Source: Streptomyces chrestomyceticus JCM 4735 | GTDB lineage: Bacteria; Actinomycetota; Actinomycetes; Streptomycetales; Streptomycetaceae | NCBI RefSeq assembly: GCF_003865135.1 | Contig: NZ_BHZC01000001.1 | Span: 4,960,001-5,024,000 of the forward strand | Length of the DNA stretch: 64,000 nt | Direction of reading: 5' to 3' | In this document: in pieces, positions 17,581 to 26,991 of the stretch | Layout of the letters: every line of letters starts with the position of its first letter | Position numbering within the stretch: position 1 is the first letter of the stretch | Notes under the pieces: model-generated | Database searches by the model: none | The model's input: the letters and a program-made list of their open reading frames with translations, nothing else | What the model was told of the DNA's origin: nothing | Translations under genes and position numbers: made by a program

Positions 17581-18588
17581 CCACGCGTCCGGATGCACCG
17601 TCCACGTACGGGTCCTCACCGGGCCGCCGACGACCACGTCCGCCCGGTAGCGGAAGTCCGCGCCCGATACCGTCACCGCCCGCGCGCGGGCCCGTACCGG
17701 CGGCTCGGCCTCCTGCCAGTGCACCACCACCTCGGCCAGCCCGGTGCCGTCGTCGCCGTCGCCCGGCGTCACCGAGACCCACCGCACCGGCCGGTCCAGG
17801 TCGGCCAGCACCACGCCGTCCGCCTCGACCCGCAGCCGGTGGCCCGCCGCACCGGAACGCCGGCCGCCGGGTAGGGCCGTCAGACCGGGCGGTTCGTAGG
17901 GGCCGGGCGGTTCCGAGGGGCCGGCGGGCGGCGCGGCCGGCCGCGACAGTGCCGTACGGGCCGTACGGACGAGCCGGTCCCACCACGCCGCCGTGCGAGG
18001 GCCCGGCAGCGGGACCGTTTCCGTACCGTCGCGCCGGACCGGCAGGCGCTGTCCCGGCCGCCCGCGCAGCCCCTTCCAGCGGTGTCGCCGGCTTCGCCTG
18101 CCGGATGGCTCCGGCTCCGTACCGGACGGGATGTCCAGGCCGCCCAGGACGATGCCGTCGCTGTCGTCCGTGAGCAGGTGCAGGCTGTGTTCCGTACCGT
18201 CCAGGACCGCGCGGGCGGCGGCGACGGTGTCCGTCGGCACGCCCAGCGCGCGGGCCAGCGCCACCGCGCCCGGCGCGCCCACCGGCACCACCGCCAGCGC
18301 CACCCCCGCCAGATCGCGCTCCTTGTGCAGCAGCGCCACGGCGCGCAGCAGCGCACGGTCGTCACCGATCACCACGGGGCGGCGATGACCACGGCGGGCG
18401 AGCGCCCGCGCGTACTCCTCGGGACCGTCGGGAAAGCAGATTTTCGCGGCCGCGCCCGCGCACAGGACGTCCTTGGCGATCCGTACGGATTCCCCGTCCG
18501 TACTGCGGGCGGCCGGGTCGATGACCACGAGCAGGGGGTGCCCCCGGACCCCGTCCGGGAGAGAGTGCCCAGAAGGCTGCGCCGACAC
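17557..18588 (-). CDS. Diacylglycerol kinase-like protein, catalytic motif degenerate
   Basis: The 343-residue protein aligns by eye with diacylglycerol/lipid kinases. It starts with [16 protein letters not shown], and contains [22 protein letters not shown] where active enzymes have a GTGNDFARALGIP-like motif. The phosphate-binding GGDGT signature is replaced by GDDRALL. A 70-residue Pro/Arg-rich insert (about 150-235) separates the halves, and the C-terminal part is beta-rich. Loss of both ATP-binding signatures argues that it no longer phosphorylates lipids. It starts with a GTG, divergent from purA with a gap of 175 bases. Family assignment is inferred from fold-level pattern; loss of activity is an inference. 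Confidence 0.65.
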   Translation of the reverse strand: MSAQPSGHSLPDGVRGHPLLVVIDPAARSTDGESVRIAKDVLCAGAAAKICFPDGPEEYARALARRGHRRPVVIGDDRALLRAVALLHKERDLAGVALAVVPVGAPGAVALARALGVPTDTVAAARAVLDGTEHSLHLLTDDSDGIVLGGLDIPSGTEPEPSGRRSRRHRWKGLRGRPGQRLPVRRDGTETVPLPGPRTAAWWDRLVRTARTALSRPAAPPAGPSEPPGPYEPPGLTALPGGRRSGAAGHRLRVEADGVVLADLDRPVRWVSVTPGDGDDGTGLAEVVVHWQEAEPPVRARARAVTVSGADFRYRADVVVGGPVRTRTWTVHPDAWRLTLPHD

Positions 18589-18622
18589 CTCGGTCCTTCC
18601 TCAGGTAGCATCTCGGTGCAAG

Positions 18623-18650
18623 AGCCCCTTGCGCTATTGCGCCAGGGGCT
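18623..18650. promoter_or_regulatory. Hairpin in the purA upstream region
   Basis: AGCCCCT-T-GCGC and GCGC-C-AGGGGCT pair around a TATT loop with one mismatch. It lies between the divergent lipid-kinase-like gene and purA, 114 bases before the purA GTG. It could be a leader structure or a terminator. No downstream T-tract or purine aptamer is seen. Confidence 0.5.
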
Positions 18651-18763
18651 TCGTCTATTCCGGGGCACCGGTTCGACGGCTTCAGCGATGCCGTACGCGT
18701 ACACCTGCACGCATACGGCCGCGCGCACGTTGGACATGCCCCGCCCGGAAGGGGTGTACGCCT

Positions 18764-20050
18764 GTGCCCGCACTTGTGCTGCTCGGTGCTCAGTGGGGTG
18801 ATGAGGGCAAGGGAAAGGCCACCGATCTGCTCGGTGGGTCCGTCGACTATGTGGTGCGTTACCAGGGCGGCAACAACGCCGGTCACACGGTTGTCGTAGG
18901 CGACCAGAAATACGCGCTGCACCTTCTCCCTTCCGGAATCCTCTCGCCGGGGTGCACCCCGGTCATCGGCAACGGTGTCGTCGTCGACCCTGCGGTCCTG
19001 CTCTCCGAGCTGAGCGGACTCAACGAGCGCGGTGTCGACACGTCCAAGCTGCTGATCAGCGGTAACGCGCACCTGATCACGCCGTACAACATCACGGTCG
19101 ACAAGGTCACGGAACGTTTCCTCGGCAAGCGGAAGATCGGTACGACGGGCCGCGGCATCGGCCCGACCTACGCCGACAAGATCAACCGCACCGGTATCCG
19201 CGTCCAGGACCTCTTCGACGAGTCGATCCTGCACCAGAAGGTCGAGGCGGCCCTCGACTTCAAGAACCAGGTGCTGGCCAAGCTCTACAACCACCGCGCG
19301 GTGGTCGCCGAGCAGGTCGTCGAGGAGATGCTCAGCTACGCGGACCAGATCAAGGGTTACGTGGCCGACACCACCCTCCTGCTGAACAACGCGATCGACG
19401 ACGGCAAGGTCGTCCTCTTCGAGGGCGGCCAGGGCACGCTGCTCGACGTGGACCACGGGACCTACCCGTTCGTGACCTCCTCCAACCCGACCGCGGGCGG
19501 CGCCTGCACCGGCGCGGGTGTCGGCCCCACGAAGATCAGCCGGGTCATCGGCATCCTCAAGGCCTACACGACCCGGGTCGGCGCGGGCCCGTTCCCGACC
19601 GAGCTGTTCGACGCGGACGGCGAGGCGCTGCGCACCATCGGCGGCGAGCGCGGTGTGACCACCGGCCGCGACCGGCGCTGCGGCTGGTTCGACGCGGTCA
19701 TCGCCCGGTACGCGACCCGCGTCAACGGCCTGACCGACTTCTTCCTCACCAAGCTGGACGTGCTCACCGGCTGGGAGCAGATCCCGGTCTGCGTCGCGTA
19801 CGAGATCGACGGCAAGCGCGTCGAGGAGCTGCCCTACTCGCAGACCGACTTCCACCACGCGAAGCCGATCTACGAGACCCTGCCGGGCTGGTCCGAGGAC
19901 ATCACCAAGGCCAAGACCTTCGCCGAGCTGCCGAAGAACGCGCAGGCGTACGTCAAGGCGCTGGAGGAGATGTCCGGCGCGCCGATCTCCGCGATCGGCG
20001 TCGGCCCGGGCCGGGACGAGACGATTCAGATCAACTCGTTCCTGGACTGA
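18764..20050 (+). CDS. purA: Adenylosuccinate synthetase
   Basis: PurA joins IMP and aspartate, using GTP, to give adenylosuccinate, the first committed step from IMP to AMP. The 428-residue sequence begins [18 protein letters not shown] with the GTP-binding GDEGKGK at residues 12-18, GGNNAGHTV near 38-46, [15 protein letters not shown] near 125-140, and the C-terminal [10 protein letters not shown]. Length matches bacterial PurA. The GTG start is chosen because translated similarity begins there; the frame is open far upstream. It is monocistronic, with a hairpin-bearing leader and a strong terminator. The other pur genes here lie 8-35 kb away. Confidence 0.96.
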   Translation: MPALVLLGAQWGDEGKGKATDLLGGSVDYVVRYQGGNNAGHTVVVGDQKYALHLLPSGILSPGCTPVIGNGVVVDPAVLLSELSGLNERGVDTSKLLISGNAHLITPYNITVDKVTERFLGKRKIGTTGRGIGPTYADKINRTGIRVQDLFDESILHQKVEAALDFKNQVLAKLYNHRAVVAEQVVEEMLSYADQIKGYVADTTLLLNNAIDDGKVVLFEGGQGTLLDVDHGTYPFVTSSNPTAGGACTGAGVGPTKISRVIGILKAYTTRVGAGPFPTELFDADGEALRTIGGERGVTTGRDRRCGWFDAVIARYATRVNGLTDFFLTKLDVLTGWEQIPVCVAYEIDGKRVEELPYSQTDFHHAKPIYETLPGWSEDITKAKTFAELPKNAQAYVKALEEMSGAPISAIGVGPGRDETIQINSFLD

Positions 20051-20086
20051 CGGACGCGAGGCCCGAGCGGCGGCAGCCGTGCGGGG

Positions 20087-20127
20087 GCCGCGGTCCCGCT
20101 CCCTTCCGGAGTGGGACCGCGGCTTTT
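20087..20127 (+). terminator. Terminator after purA
   Basis: GCCGCGGTCCCGCTC pairs with GAGTGGGACCGCGGC (one G-U pair) around a short loop and is followed by TTTT. It is a typical rho-independent terminator 36 bases after the stop. Confidence 0.85.
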
Positions 20128-20169
20128 GCGTTTCCGCAGGTGGTGAGCCTTTGGCGGGGGGCAGGTCCG

Positions 20170-20403
20170 TTACCGCCGGGCCTCGTCGCCGCCCACTATG
20201 GCGGCCCGCTGCTGCCTGAGCCGGTAGTTCTCGTCGAGCAGCCGGTGGTTCTCCTCGATCAGCGCCCGGCTTCTGAGCACCAGTTCGCGGGACGAGGCAC
20301 GGGTGTCCCCCAGTTGCCGGGCCAGGGCTTCGTGCCAGGGGTCCACCGTCACGTCATACGGATGCCCGGTTCCGGCACCGCCATGTCCCGCGCGGGCCCG
20401 CAT
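20170..20403 (-). CDS. Small coiled-coil protein coupled to the kinase gene
   Basis: This 77-residue hypothetical protein has its ATG overlapping the kinase stop codon (ATGA), so its translation depends on the kinase gene. Residues 20-70 (DPWHEALARQLGDTRASSRE, then RALIEENHRLLDENYRLRQQ) give a heptad pattern typical of a short coiled coil. No membrane segment or known domain is seen. Its coupling suggests an accessory or substrate role for the kinase, but this is inference. It lies inside a long open frame antisense-shadowing the kinase, so it was judged by its own start, the overlap and its codon pattern. Confidence 0.65.
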   Translation of the reverse strand: MRARAGHGGAGTGHPYDVTVDPWHEALARQLGDTRASSRELVLRSRALIEENHRLLDENYRLRQQRAAIVGGDEARR

Positions 20404-22322
20404 CAGTCCTTCTTCGTGTACGTGAACGTCGGCTTGCCGTCGTCGAAGACCCGACGGAGCTTGCCGTCCGGCTGCAGGCGCAGGGTGCTGGGGGCGCCCG
20501 GGCTGCAAGTGGTCGCCGGGCCTGCCACGACGGTGGTCGGGCCGAGGCGTACGGGCGGTCCGCCGTTCATGAGGATCGCCTTGAACTCGCAGCGGAATTT
20601 GGCCCCGCTCGCCTCCATGGCCAGGACGGTGTCGCCGACCGCGCCCTGGGTGAGGGTGAAGCGGTAGGTGTCGCTGCCGCCCTTGCCGCGCTTGGTCTCC
20701 CAGGTGCCCAGGAACTTCTGCGGGATGACACCGGGCTCCTTGCCCGCCGCCTTGCCGACCTTGCCGTCCGCCGCGGTCACGGTGCCGCCGTCGGCCTTCG
20801 CGGCGCTCCCGTCGTCCCCGTCGGGGCTGAACCAGACGTAGGCGATGCCGATGCCGGCGGTGGCGAGGCCGATGCCGACGGCGGCGGCCAGGCCGAGGGT
20901 GCGGGTACGGGGGCGGCCGGTGGAGCGGGGGGTTCCGGTGATACGGCTGCGGCCAGTGTCTCCGGAGCGGCTGCTGTGACCACCGTGACCGCTGCCTCCA
21001 CTGTGGCTGGTATGGCTCGGGCTGCTGCCGAGTCCGGTGCGGCCTGTGGAGCCCTTGCGGCGACGGCCGTGGGTGGTGGCCCCGGGGGACGGCGTCACGG
21101 TGGCGTCCGAGGCGGCCGGCCCGGACGTCGGAGCGCCCGCCGCGGCGTACGGCGGCGGGGTCGCGGTACCGGGCACCTGGGGCGGCAGGGGCGCCGAAAC
21201 GGGCCCCGGCGCGGGCGCGGGAGTCTGCTCCCGGCCCCGTACCGCGCCGGAGTGGTTCCAGGAGCCGTCGGCGCTCTCCCAGGACCGGTGGCCACCGGAC
21301 CCGTCCCAGGACCGGTTGCCGGACTTGTCCCAGGACGGGTCTGCGGGGTTGTCCCAGGACGCGTCCCCGGACTCCTCCCACGCGCCGTTCGGATTCTCCG
21401 CGTCGAGCAGCTCGACGGCGTGCCGCCCCAGTTCGGCGATGAGCGCGCCCGGCAGCCACGGCTCCTGGCCGTCGTCCTCGGACGCGGTGTACGCGATGAG
21501 CTGCTCCGGCGTCGGGCGCTGCGCCGGGTCCTTGGCGAGGCAGGCCGCGACCAGGCTGTGCAGCCCGTACGGCAGCCCGGTCAGGTCCGGGTCCTCCTGG
21601 GCGATGCGGTACATCAGCGCGTGCACACCGCTGTCGGACGTACCGAAGGGCAGCCGCCCGGTGGCGGCGAACATCAGCACCGAGCCGAGGCAGAAGACGT
21701 CGCTGGCGGGCGTGACGGGCCGGCCGCGCACCTGCTCGGGCGACATGAAGCCGGGCGAGCCGACCGCCTGGTTGGTACGGGTGAGGCCGCCGCCGACGGT
21801 CACCGCCTCCAGCGCCCGGGCGATGCCGAAGTCGATGACCTTGGGGCCGTCGATGGTGAGCAGGATGTTGGACGGCTTGAGGTCGCGGTGCACGATGCCG
21901 GCGGCGTGGATGCTGCGCAGCGCGCCCGCCAGCCCGCCGGCGAGGATGCGCACGGAACGTTCGGGCAGCGGCGTACGGCCCTCGGTGATCACCTGCCGGA
22001 GCGAGGGGCCCGCGATGTAGCCGGTGGCGACCCACGGCGTCGCGGCCTCGGTGTCGGCGTCCAGGACGGGCGCGGTCCACTCGCCGCCGACGCGCCGCGC
22101 GGCCTGCACCTCCTGCCGGAACCGGGCCCGGAAGTCGTCCTGGCCGGACAGTTCGGTCTTGACCAGCTTGACGGCGACCGTGCGGCCGCGGTCGGAACGG
22201 GCGAGGTAGACGCGGCCCATGCCGCCCTCGCCCAGCCGCCCCAGCAGCCGGTACGCCCCGATCCGCGGCGGGTCCTGGGGGCCGAGCTGCCCGAGGCGGC
22301 CGCGCTCTGCGCGCTCATTCAC
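20403..22322 (-). CDS. Membrane Ser/Thr protein kinase with Trp-rich repeat linker
   Basis: This 639-residue protein has a Hanks-type kinase domain (about 24-275): glycine loop LGEGGMGRVYLA, Lys52, HRDLKPSN at 145-152, DFG at 164-166 and SPEQ at 184. All catalytic residues are present. A linker follows with five spaced Trp motifs (304-346; SWD, SWE, SWN) and then a Pro/Ser/Gly-rich stretch. One transmembrane helix spans about 465-488. The C-terminal 150 residues, outside the cell, contain FLGTWETKRG...TYRFTLTQG, a beta-rich lipocalin-like sensor pattern, instead of PASTA repeats. It forms a coupled pair with the small coiled-coil gene downstream. The ligand is unknown. Confidence 0.9.
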   Translation of the reverse strand: MNERAERGRLGQLGPQDPPRIGAYRLLGRLGEGGMGRVYLARSDRGRTVAVKLVKTELSGQDDFRARFRQEVQAARRVGGEWTAPVLDADTEAATPWVATGYIAGPSLRQVITEGRTPLPERSVRILAGGLAGALRSIHAAGIVHRDLKPSNILLTIDGPKVIDFGIARALEAVTVGGGLTRTNQAVGSPGFMSPEQVRGRPVTPASDVFCLGSVLMFAATGRLPFGTSDSGVHALMYRIAQEDPDLTGLPYGLHSLVAACLAKDPAQRPTPEQLIAYTASEDDGQEPWLPGALIAELGRHAVELLDAENPNGAWEESGDASWDNPADPSWDKSGNRSWDGSGGHRSWESADGSWNHSGAVRGREQTPAPAPGPVSAPLPPQVPGTATPPPYAAAGAPTSGPAASDATVTPSPGATTHGRRRKGSTGRTGLGSSPSHTSHSGGSGHGGHSSRSGDTGRSRITGTPRSTGRPRTRTLGLAAAVGIGLATAGIGIAYVWFSPDGDDGSAAKADGGTVTAADGKVGKAAGKEPGVIPQKFLGTWETKRGKGGSDTYRFTLTQGAVGDTVLAMEASGAKFRCEFKAILMNGGPPVRLGPTTVVAGPATTCSPGAPSTLRLQPDGKLRRVFDDGKPTFTYTKKD

Positions 22323-22582
22323 GTTCCGCTTGCCCTTTCAGCTTGTTCGCCCTGTGCTCCCGGACGTGCCCTGCGGGGACGGTGCCGCAGGCGCGAACGT
22401 ATCGGACGACGCCGACGGTCCGGTTTCGGTTCCCCCGGTGTCCGTACGGGCCGTGGCCGGGCCGGGTCGTGTGCGGCCGGTGTCCGGTGCGGCCGGTGTG
22501 CGGTGGGGACGGGCCGGCCGGGCCGGGCGCGGACTTCGGAACGGTCGTCAGGACGCGGGCGTGAGCGCACACTTCGGCGCAC

Positions 22583-22891
22583 TCAGTAGCCGAGATTATC
22601 CAGCGCGCGCGACAGCGTCTCCACCGCCTCCACGACCGCGCGGAAGTCCGCTGTGCCGCCTAGCTGTTCGGCCAGGGCGGTGGCGAACGGGGCGCGATCC
22701 GGGCTGATTCGGAGCAAAGCGGGCAGACCGTCATCGGTGAGTGGAAGCAACTCGGCCCGCCCGGGTGCCTGCGTGACAGCCCCCGGGCGATACAGGGAAA
22801 TCGATGATGTCCGGGACTTGACGGTGGCGGACGTCCGCTGCCGTCTGCCGGAACCTTTCGGCAGGCCCGCTCGTACGACCTCACAGCGCAC
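22583..22891 (-). CDS. Small hypothetical protein, start uncertain
   Basis: The last 70 codons of this frame (SLYRPGAVTQAPGRAELLPL onward, ending ETLSRALDNLGY) have natural amphipathic composition and third-position GC expected of a real gene. The N-terminus is unclear: GTG 22891 would give 102 residues, while the best conserved-looking part begins at a CTG near 22795. No good ribosome site is present, so the gene may be leaderless or truncated. It is upstream of the kinase on the same strand and divergent from the VTC gene. Function unknown; it could be a fragment. Confidence 0.4.
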   Translation of the reverse strand: MRCEVVRAGLPKGSGRRQRTSATVKSRTSSISLYRPGAVTQAPGRAELLPLTDDGLPALLRISPDRAPFATALAEQLGGTADFRAVVEAVETLSRALDNLGY

Positions 22892-22967
22892 CGACCGCAA
22901 CCGGCACCGCACGATCACCCGCTCCCCCCGCGCACCCGCAGCCCCGTCCCCTTTCCGAGGAGACCGT

Positions 22968-23771
22968 GTGATTCCCGCCGTACGGGCGATCGCCCGCGCC
23001 GCCATGGCGGCGCGCCCGATCACCCTCTCCGAGCTCCAGGCCCGCGCGGAGCTGATGGCCCGCATCGACCGCAGCTACCTCGTACCGGTCGGGATCTTCG
23101 CGGACTTCGCGGCCCGGCTGACCGACCCGAGGCGTCCCGGCGGCCCGTTCCAGGCGCTGTGCATCAACGGCCGCCGCTGGTTCGGCTACCACTCCGTCCA
23201 CTACGACACCCCCGGCCTGCAGACCTTCCACGACCACCGGCAGGGCCGCCGCCACCGCTACAGGATCCGCGAGCGGCTGTACGAGGACTCCGGCGAGCGG
23301 CAGTTCGAGATCAAGCTCAGGGGGCGGCGCGGCGAGACGCTCAAGCGGCGGCAGCCGCTGCTGCCCGGCGAAGCGACGCTCGGGCGCGGCCCGCGCGGCT
23401 TCCTGGCCTCCGTCCTGCACGGTACGTACGGCATCGCCGCCCCCGGCGAACTGGTGCCGTCGCTGGTGACCGACTACCGGCGCGCCACCTTCGTCGCCGA
23501 CGGGCAGCGCGTCACCTGCGACGCGGACCTGGTGTGCCGGGACGCGGGCACCGGCCGCAGCGTACGGGCCGACGGCGGGCTGGTCCTGGTCGAGACGAAG
23601 TCCGCGGTCACCGGCCACCTGACGGAGGCGGACCGGCTGCTGCACAGCTACGGGCTGCGCGCCGCCGAGTTCACCAAGTACTGCGGGGCGATGGCGGCAC
23701 TGCGGCCAGGGCTGACGTCCCATCAGTGGCGGCGGGCGGTGCGGGAGGCGTTTCCGCGGGCGGCTGCTTAG
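22968..23771 (+). CDS. VTC-domain (polyphosphate polymerase-type) protein
   Basis: The 267-residue protein matches the VTC domain, the triphosphate-tunnel fold that in yeast Vtc4 makes polyphosphate from ATP. Motifs fit the tunnel: ELMARIDRSYLVP near residues 22-34, then SVHYDTP, RRHRYRIRERLYEDSGERQFEIKLR with alternating basic residues, and a late LVETKSA acidic strand. No SPX or membrane domain is attached. Bacterial VTC proteins often accompany CotH and DUF4956 genes, but none is visible here, so its partner is unknown. GTG 22968 is chosen because GAGGAGA precedes it; upstream frame has no family similarity. Confidence 0.75.
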   Translation: MIPAVRAIARAAMAARPITLSELQARAELMARIDRSYLVPVGIFADFAARLTDPRRPGGPFQALCINGRRWFGYHSVHYDTPGLQTFHDHRQGRRHRYRIRERLYEDSGERQFEIKLRGRRGETLKRRQPLLPGEATLGRGPRGFLASVLHGTYGIAAPGELVPSLVTDYRRATFVADGQRVTCDADLVCRDAGTGRSVRADGGLVLVETKSAVTGHLTEADRLLHSYGLRAAEFTKYCGAMAALRPGLTSHQWRRAVREAFPRAAA

Positions 23772-24014
23772 CGGCGGGGCCGCGGCTTGGCGGCGGGGGC
23801 CGCGCGCCCCGGGAGCGGCGGTCCGCGGGCGCCGGGCCGGAGCGGCCCGTGACGCGTGCCCTGGAGGTTCCTACAGCCCCACCGACAGTCTGTCCGCACC
23901 CGTGGTGAGCGCCATACACAGTGTCGGTACCCCACGCCCCGCGCGCCTCCCTAGGCTGAAGGCGTCCGCCGTACCGTGCCCCTTGGCGGGCCCGAGCGAT
24001 CCGAGGTAGTGCCC

Positions 24015-25379
24015 GTGACCACGACGCAACCCGACCCGGCAGCAGGCGCGGCGGTCAAGGCCGCCGACCGCGCGCACGTCTTCCACTCCTGGTCCGCGCA
24101 GGGCCTGATCGACCCGCTGCCGGTCGCCGGCGCCGAGGGCTCGTACTTCTGGGACTACGACGGCAACCGCTACCTGGACTTCTCCTCCCAACTGGTCAAC
24201 ACCAACATCGGCCACCAGCACCCGAAGGTCGTCGCCGCGATCCAGGAGCAGGCCGGCAAGCTGTGCACGATCGCGCCGGGCTTCGCCGTGGACGTCCGCG
24301 CCGAGGCCGCCCGGCTGGTCGCCGAGCGCACCCCCGGCGACCTCGACAAGATCTTCTTCACCAACGGCGGCGCCGAGGCCGTGGAGAACGCGGTCCGCAT
24401 GGCCCGGCTGCACACCGGCCGGACCAAGGTGCTGTCCGCCTACCGCTCGTACCACGGCGCCACCGCCGCCGCGATCAACCTGACCGGCGACCCGCGCCGC
24501 TGGCCGTCCGACACCGCGTCGGCCGGTGTCGTGCACTTCTGGGGACCGTTCCTGTACCGCTCGCCCTTCCACGCGGAGAACGAGGCCCAGGAGTGTGAGC
24601 GCGCCCTCGCGCACCTGGAGGACACGATCGCCTTCGAGGGGCCGCAGACCGTCGCCGCGATCATCCTGGAGACCGTCCCGGGCACCGCCGGGATCATGGT
24701 CCCCCCGCCCGGCTACCTGGCCGGCGTCCGCGAGATCTGCGACCGGTACGGCATCGTCTTCGTCCTGGACGAGGTCATGGCGGGCTTCGGCCGTACGGGC
24801 CACTGGTTCGCCGCCGACCACTTCGGCGTCACGCCCGACCTGCTGACCTTCGCCAAGGGCGTGAACTCCGGCTACGTACCGCTGGGCGGCGTCGCCATCT
24901 CCGCCGAGATCGCCGCCACCTTCGACCAGCGCCCCTACCCGGGCGGCCTGACCTACTCCGGGCACCCGCTGGCCTGCGCCTCCGCCGTCGCCACGATCAA
25001 CGCGATGGCCGAGGAGAAGATCGTGGAGAACGCCGCCGAGATCGGCGAGAAGGTCATCGGGCCCGAGCTGCGCGCCATCGCGGAGCGCCACCCCTCGGTC
25101 GGCGAGGTGCGCGGCCTGGGTGTCTTCTGGGCACTGGAGCTGGTCAAGGACAAGGAGACGCGCGAGCCGCTGGTGCCGTACAACGCGTCGGGCGCGGCCA
25201 ACGGGCCGATGGCCGAGTTCGCGGCGGCCTGCAAGCGCGGCGGTCTGTGGCCCTTCGTGAACATGAACCGTACGCATGTCGTGCCGCCCTGCACCGTCAC
25301 GGAGGCCGAGGCGAAGGAGGGCCTGGCGGCCCTGGACGCGGCCCTGTCGGTGGCGGACACCCACACGCACGCGGGGTGA
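24015..25379 (+). CDS. Class III PLP aminotransferase
   Basis: This 454-residue enzyme belongs to the class III (omega) aminotransferases. It has FFTNGGAEAVENAVRMAR near residues 113-130 for cofactor phosphate binding, the aspartate in VFVLDEVMAGFGRTG near 250 that contacts the PLP ring nitrogen, and the PLP lysine Lys281 in LTFAKGVNSGY. A glycine-rich YSGHPLACA segment follows. Databases often label these aspartate aminotransferase family. Candidate substrates are beta-alanine, GABA or taurine, with pyruvate or 2-oxoglutarate as acceptor; the sequence does not decide. GTG 24015 has GAGG 8 bases upstream, and a TAGGCT element sits near 23952. The downstream GntR gene may control it. Confidence 0.85.
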   Translation: MTTTQPDPAAGAAVKAADRAHVFHSWSAQGLIDPLPVAGAEGSYFWDYDGNRYLDFSSQLVNTNIGHQHPKVVAAIQEQAGKLCTIAPGFAVDVRAEAARLVAERTPGDLDKIFFTNGGAEAVENAVRMARLHTGRTKVLSAYRSYHGATAAAINLTGDPRRWPSDTASAGVVHFWGPFLYRSPFHAENEAQECERALAHLEDTIAFEGPQTVAAIILETVPGTAGIMVPPPGYLAGVREICDRYGIVFVLDEVMAGFGRTGHWFAADHFGVTPDLLTFAKGVNSGYVPLGGVAISAEIAATFDQRPYPGGLTYSGHPLACASAVATINAMAEEKIVENAAEIGEKVIGPELRAIAERHPSVGEVRGLGVFWALELVKDKETREPLVPYNASGAANGPMAEFAAACKRGGLWPFVNMNRTHVVPPCTVTEAEAKEGLAALDAALSVADTHTHAG

Positions 25380-25560
25380 GAACGGGCGCGGGCCGGGGCC
25401 CGGCGGCCCCGGCCGTCCCGGGCCACTCCCCGCGCCACCGTCGCCCCGCCCGCCCCCCTCGCCTATCGTGAGGGCGAGGGCCGCTCTCCTTGCGCGGTCT
25501 ACGGACCATGCGGTCGCACGGGCCCCCGGGGCCACGAGGCCGCCGAAGGAGACGGACACG

Positions 25561-26238
25561 ATGCCCGCCGGCCCAGGCAGCGGAGTCATACGGCGCAACA
25601 CCCTGCGCCAGCAGATCGCCGACGCGCTGCGCGACGAGGTGCTGGCCGGACGGCTGCCCTGCGGAGACCAGTTCACGGTCAAGGAGATCGCCGAGCAGTA
25701 CGGGGTCTCCGCGACGCCCGTGCGCGAGGCGCTGCTCGACCTGTGCGCCCAGGGCCTCCTCGACGTCGAGCAGCACCGCGGTTTCCGGGTGCACGCCTTC
25801 ACCGCCGCCGACTACCGGGCCATGATCGAGGCCCGCACCCTGATCGTCGAGGGCATCTTCCGCACCCGCGCGGAGCGGGCGCTGAGCACCGTCTCGCCCG
25901 CGGTGATGATGTCCGTCCGGCGCCGTGCCGAGGAGGCCGAACGGGCCGCGCGGGCCGGTGACATGGACGTACTGATCGGGTACGACCTGCGCTTCTGGCG
26001 CGAACTGGGCAGTCTGGTGGGAAACCCGTACATCAGTGACTTCCTGGACCGGGTACGGGTCCAGAGCTGGGTCTTCGCCGTGCCGCTGCTGCGGCGCGAG
26101 CCGGATCTGCGCGGCCGGCTGTGGCACGACCACCGCGATCTGGTCGCCGCCGTGGTCCGGCACGACCTGGCCGAGGCACAACGGCTGGTACGCGAGTACA
26201 ACGAGCACTCCCTCGCCCTCGTCGGTGGACCCGGGTAG
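25561..26238 (+). CDS. GntR/FadR-type transcriptional regulator (FCD domain)
   Basis: The 225-residue protein has an N-terminal winged helix (about 12-75: LRQQIADALRDEVLAGRLP, VKEIAEQYGVSATPVREALLDL, GLLDVEQHRGFRV) and an all-helical FCD effector domain after residue 85. The helical domain includes the conserved DLRFWRELG and RDLVAAVVRHDLAEA segments that carry metal- or acid-binding residues in this subfamily. ATG 25561 has GAAGGAG upstream. It lies 181 bases downstream of the aminotransferase on the same strand, and such regulators commonly sense the acid handled by the adjacent enzyme. The operator is not identified. Confidence 0.87.
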   Translation: MPAGPGSGVIRRNTLRQQIADALRDEVLAGRLPCGDQFTVKEIAEQYGVSATPVREALLDLCAQGLLDVEQHRGFRVHAFTAADYRAMIEARTLIVEGIFRTRAERALSTVSPAVMMSVRRRAEEAERAARAGDMDVLIGYDLRFWRELGSLVGNPYISDFLDRVRVQSWVFAVPLLRREPDLRGRLWHDHRDLVAAVVRHDLAEAQRLVREYNEHSLALVGGPG

Positions 26239-26289
26239 CACTACGCTGTCCCGACCGCCCCCCACCCGACTGGAAGCGAGTCTCGTCTC

Positions 26290-26940
26290 GTGGCATGTGA
26301 CCTGTGGCTGGTCCCCCTTGTCGATGTGCTGTGCCACAGCCCCGACAACCCCTTCTCCGAAGAGATCGCCGCCTACGACCAGGCCCTCACGGAAGCGGGG
26401 CTGCCGCCGGTCCCCGTCTTCAGCTACATGCCCGGCCTCTCCGGGGACGTCGCCCCGGTGGCGGGCTTCGACTACGACGCGCTGCACTTCCTGCGGCGCG
26501 CGTACCTGCTGAAGATCTGCGGCCTCGAAGTGACGCCGGTGGACGAACTGGGCGGCGACTACGAGCAGTTGCTGGAGATGTTCGAGACCACCGCCCAGCA
26601 GTCGCACCTGGTCTGGCACTACGACCACGCCGGGGCGTACGTCCCGGTCGACTTCCCGCACCCGCTGGCCACCGACGAACTCCTGGAGGGCGGCGGGCCG
26701 CTGGGCTCCGCGCACGGCCTGTTGCGCGACCTCGAACTGGTCGCGCCGGCCATCGGCATCGATCCGGCCAATCCGCCGGCCGCGCCGCAGGCCCCGTCGC
26801 GTCCCACCACGCTGGAGGAACGGGTGGAGGGACTGCCGCCGGACGACAGTCCGTTCGCGCGGGAGCGGCACGTCTGGCTGGGGCTGCACGCGGCGGCCAC
26901 GCGCAGTCTCGGCCAAGGGTCGATGATCGTCTTCAGTTGA
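26290..26940 (+). CDS. Conserved actinobacterial hypothetical protein
   Basis: This 216-residue soluble protein begins with a GTG (MACDLWLVPLVDVLCHSPDNPF) and shows no domain I recognise. It has a mixed alpha/beta pattern, with SYMPGLSGDVAPVAGFDYDALHFLRRAYLLKICGLEVTPV and a Trp-His-Tyr cluster (HLVWHYDHAGAYVPVDFPHP) that could bind a ligand or metal. I recall close homologues in the same place near purD in other Streptomyces. It is 51 bases downstream of the GntR gene and convergent with the SLATT gene. Function unknown. The reading frame and codon bias are convincing. Confidence 0.7.
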   Translation: MACDLWLVPLVDVLCHSPDNPFSEEIAAYDQALTEAGLPPVPVFSYMPGLSGDVAPVAGFDYDALHFLRRAYLLKICGLEVTPVDELGGDYEQLLEMFETTAQQSHLVWHYDHAGAYVPVDFPHPLATDELLEGGGPLGSAHGLLRDLELVAPAIGIDPANPPAAPQAPSRPTTLEERVEGLPPDDSPFARERHVWLGLHAAATRSLGQGSMIVFS

Positions 26941-26991
26941 CGGCGGCCGGTGCGGGCGCGGCCGCCGGTCCGCGCGAGCGGGCGTACGCCA

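Noticed and set aside
18623..18650. Purine riboswitch before purA
   Set aside because: A single hairpin without the three-way junction or conserved loop bases of known purine, PRPP or ppGpp aptamers.
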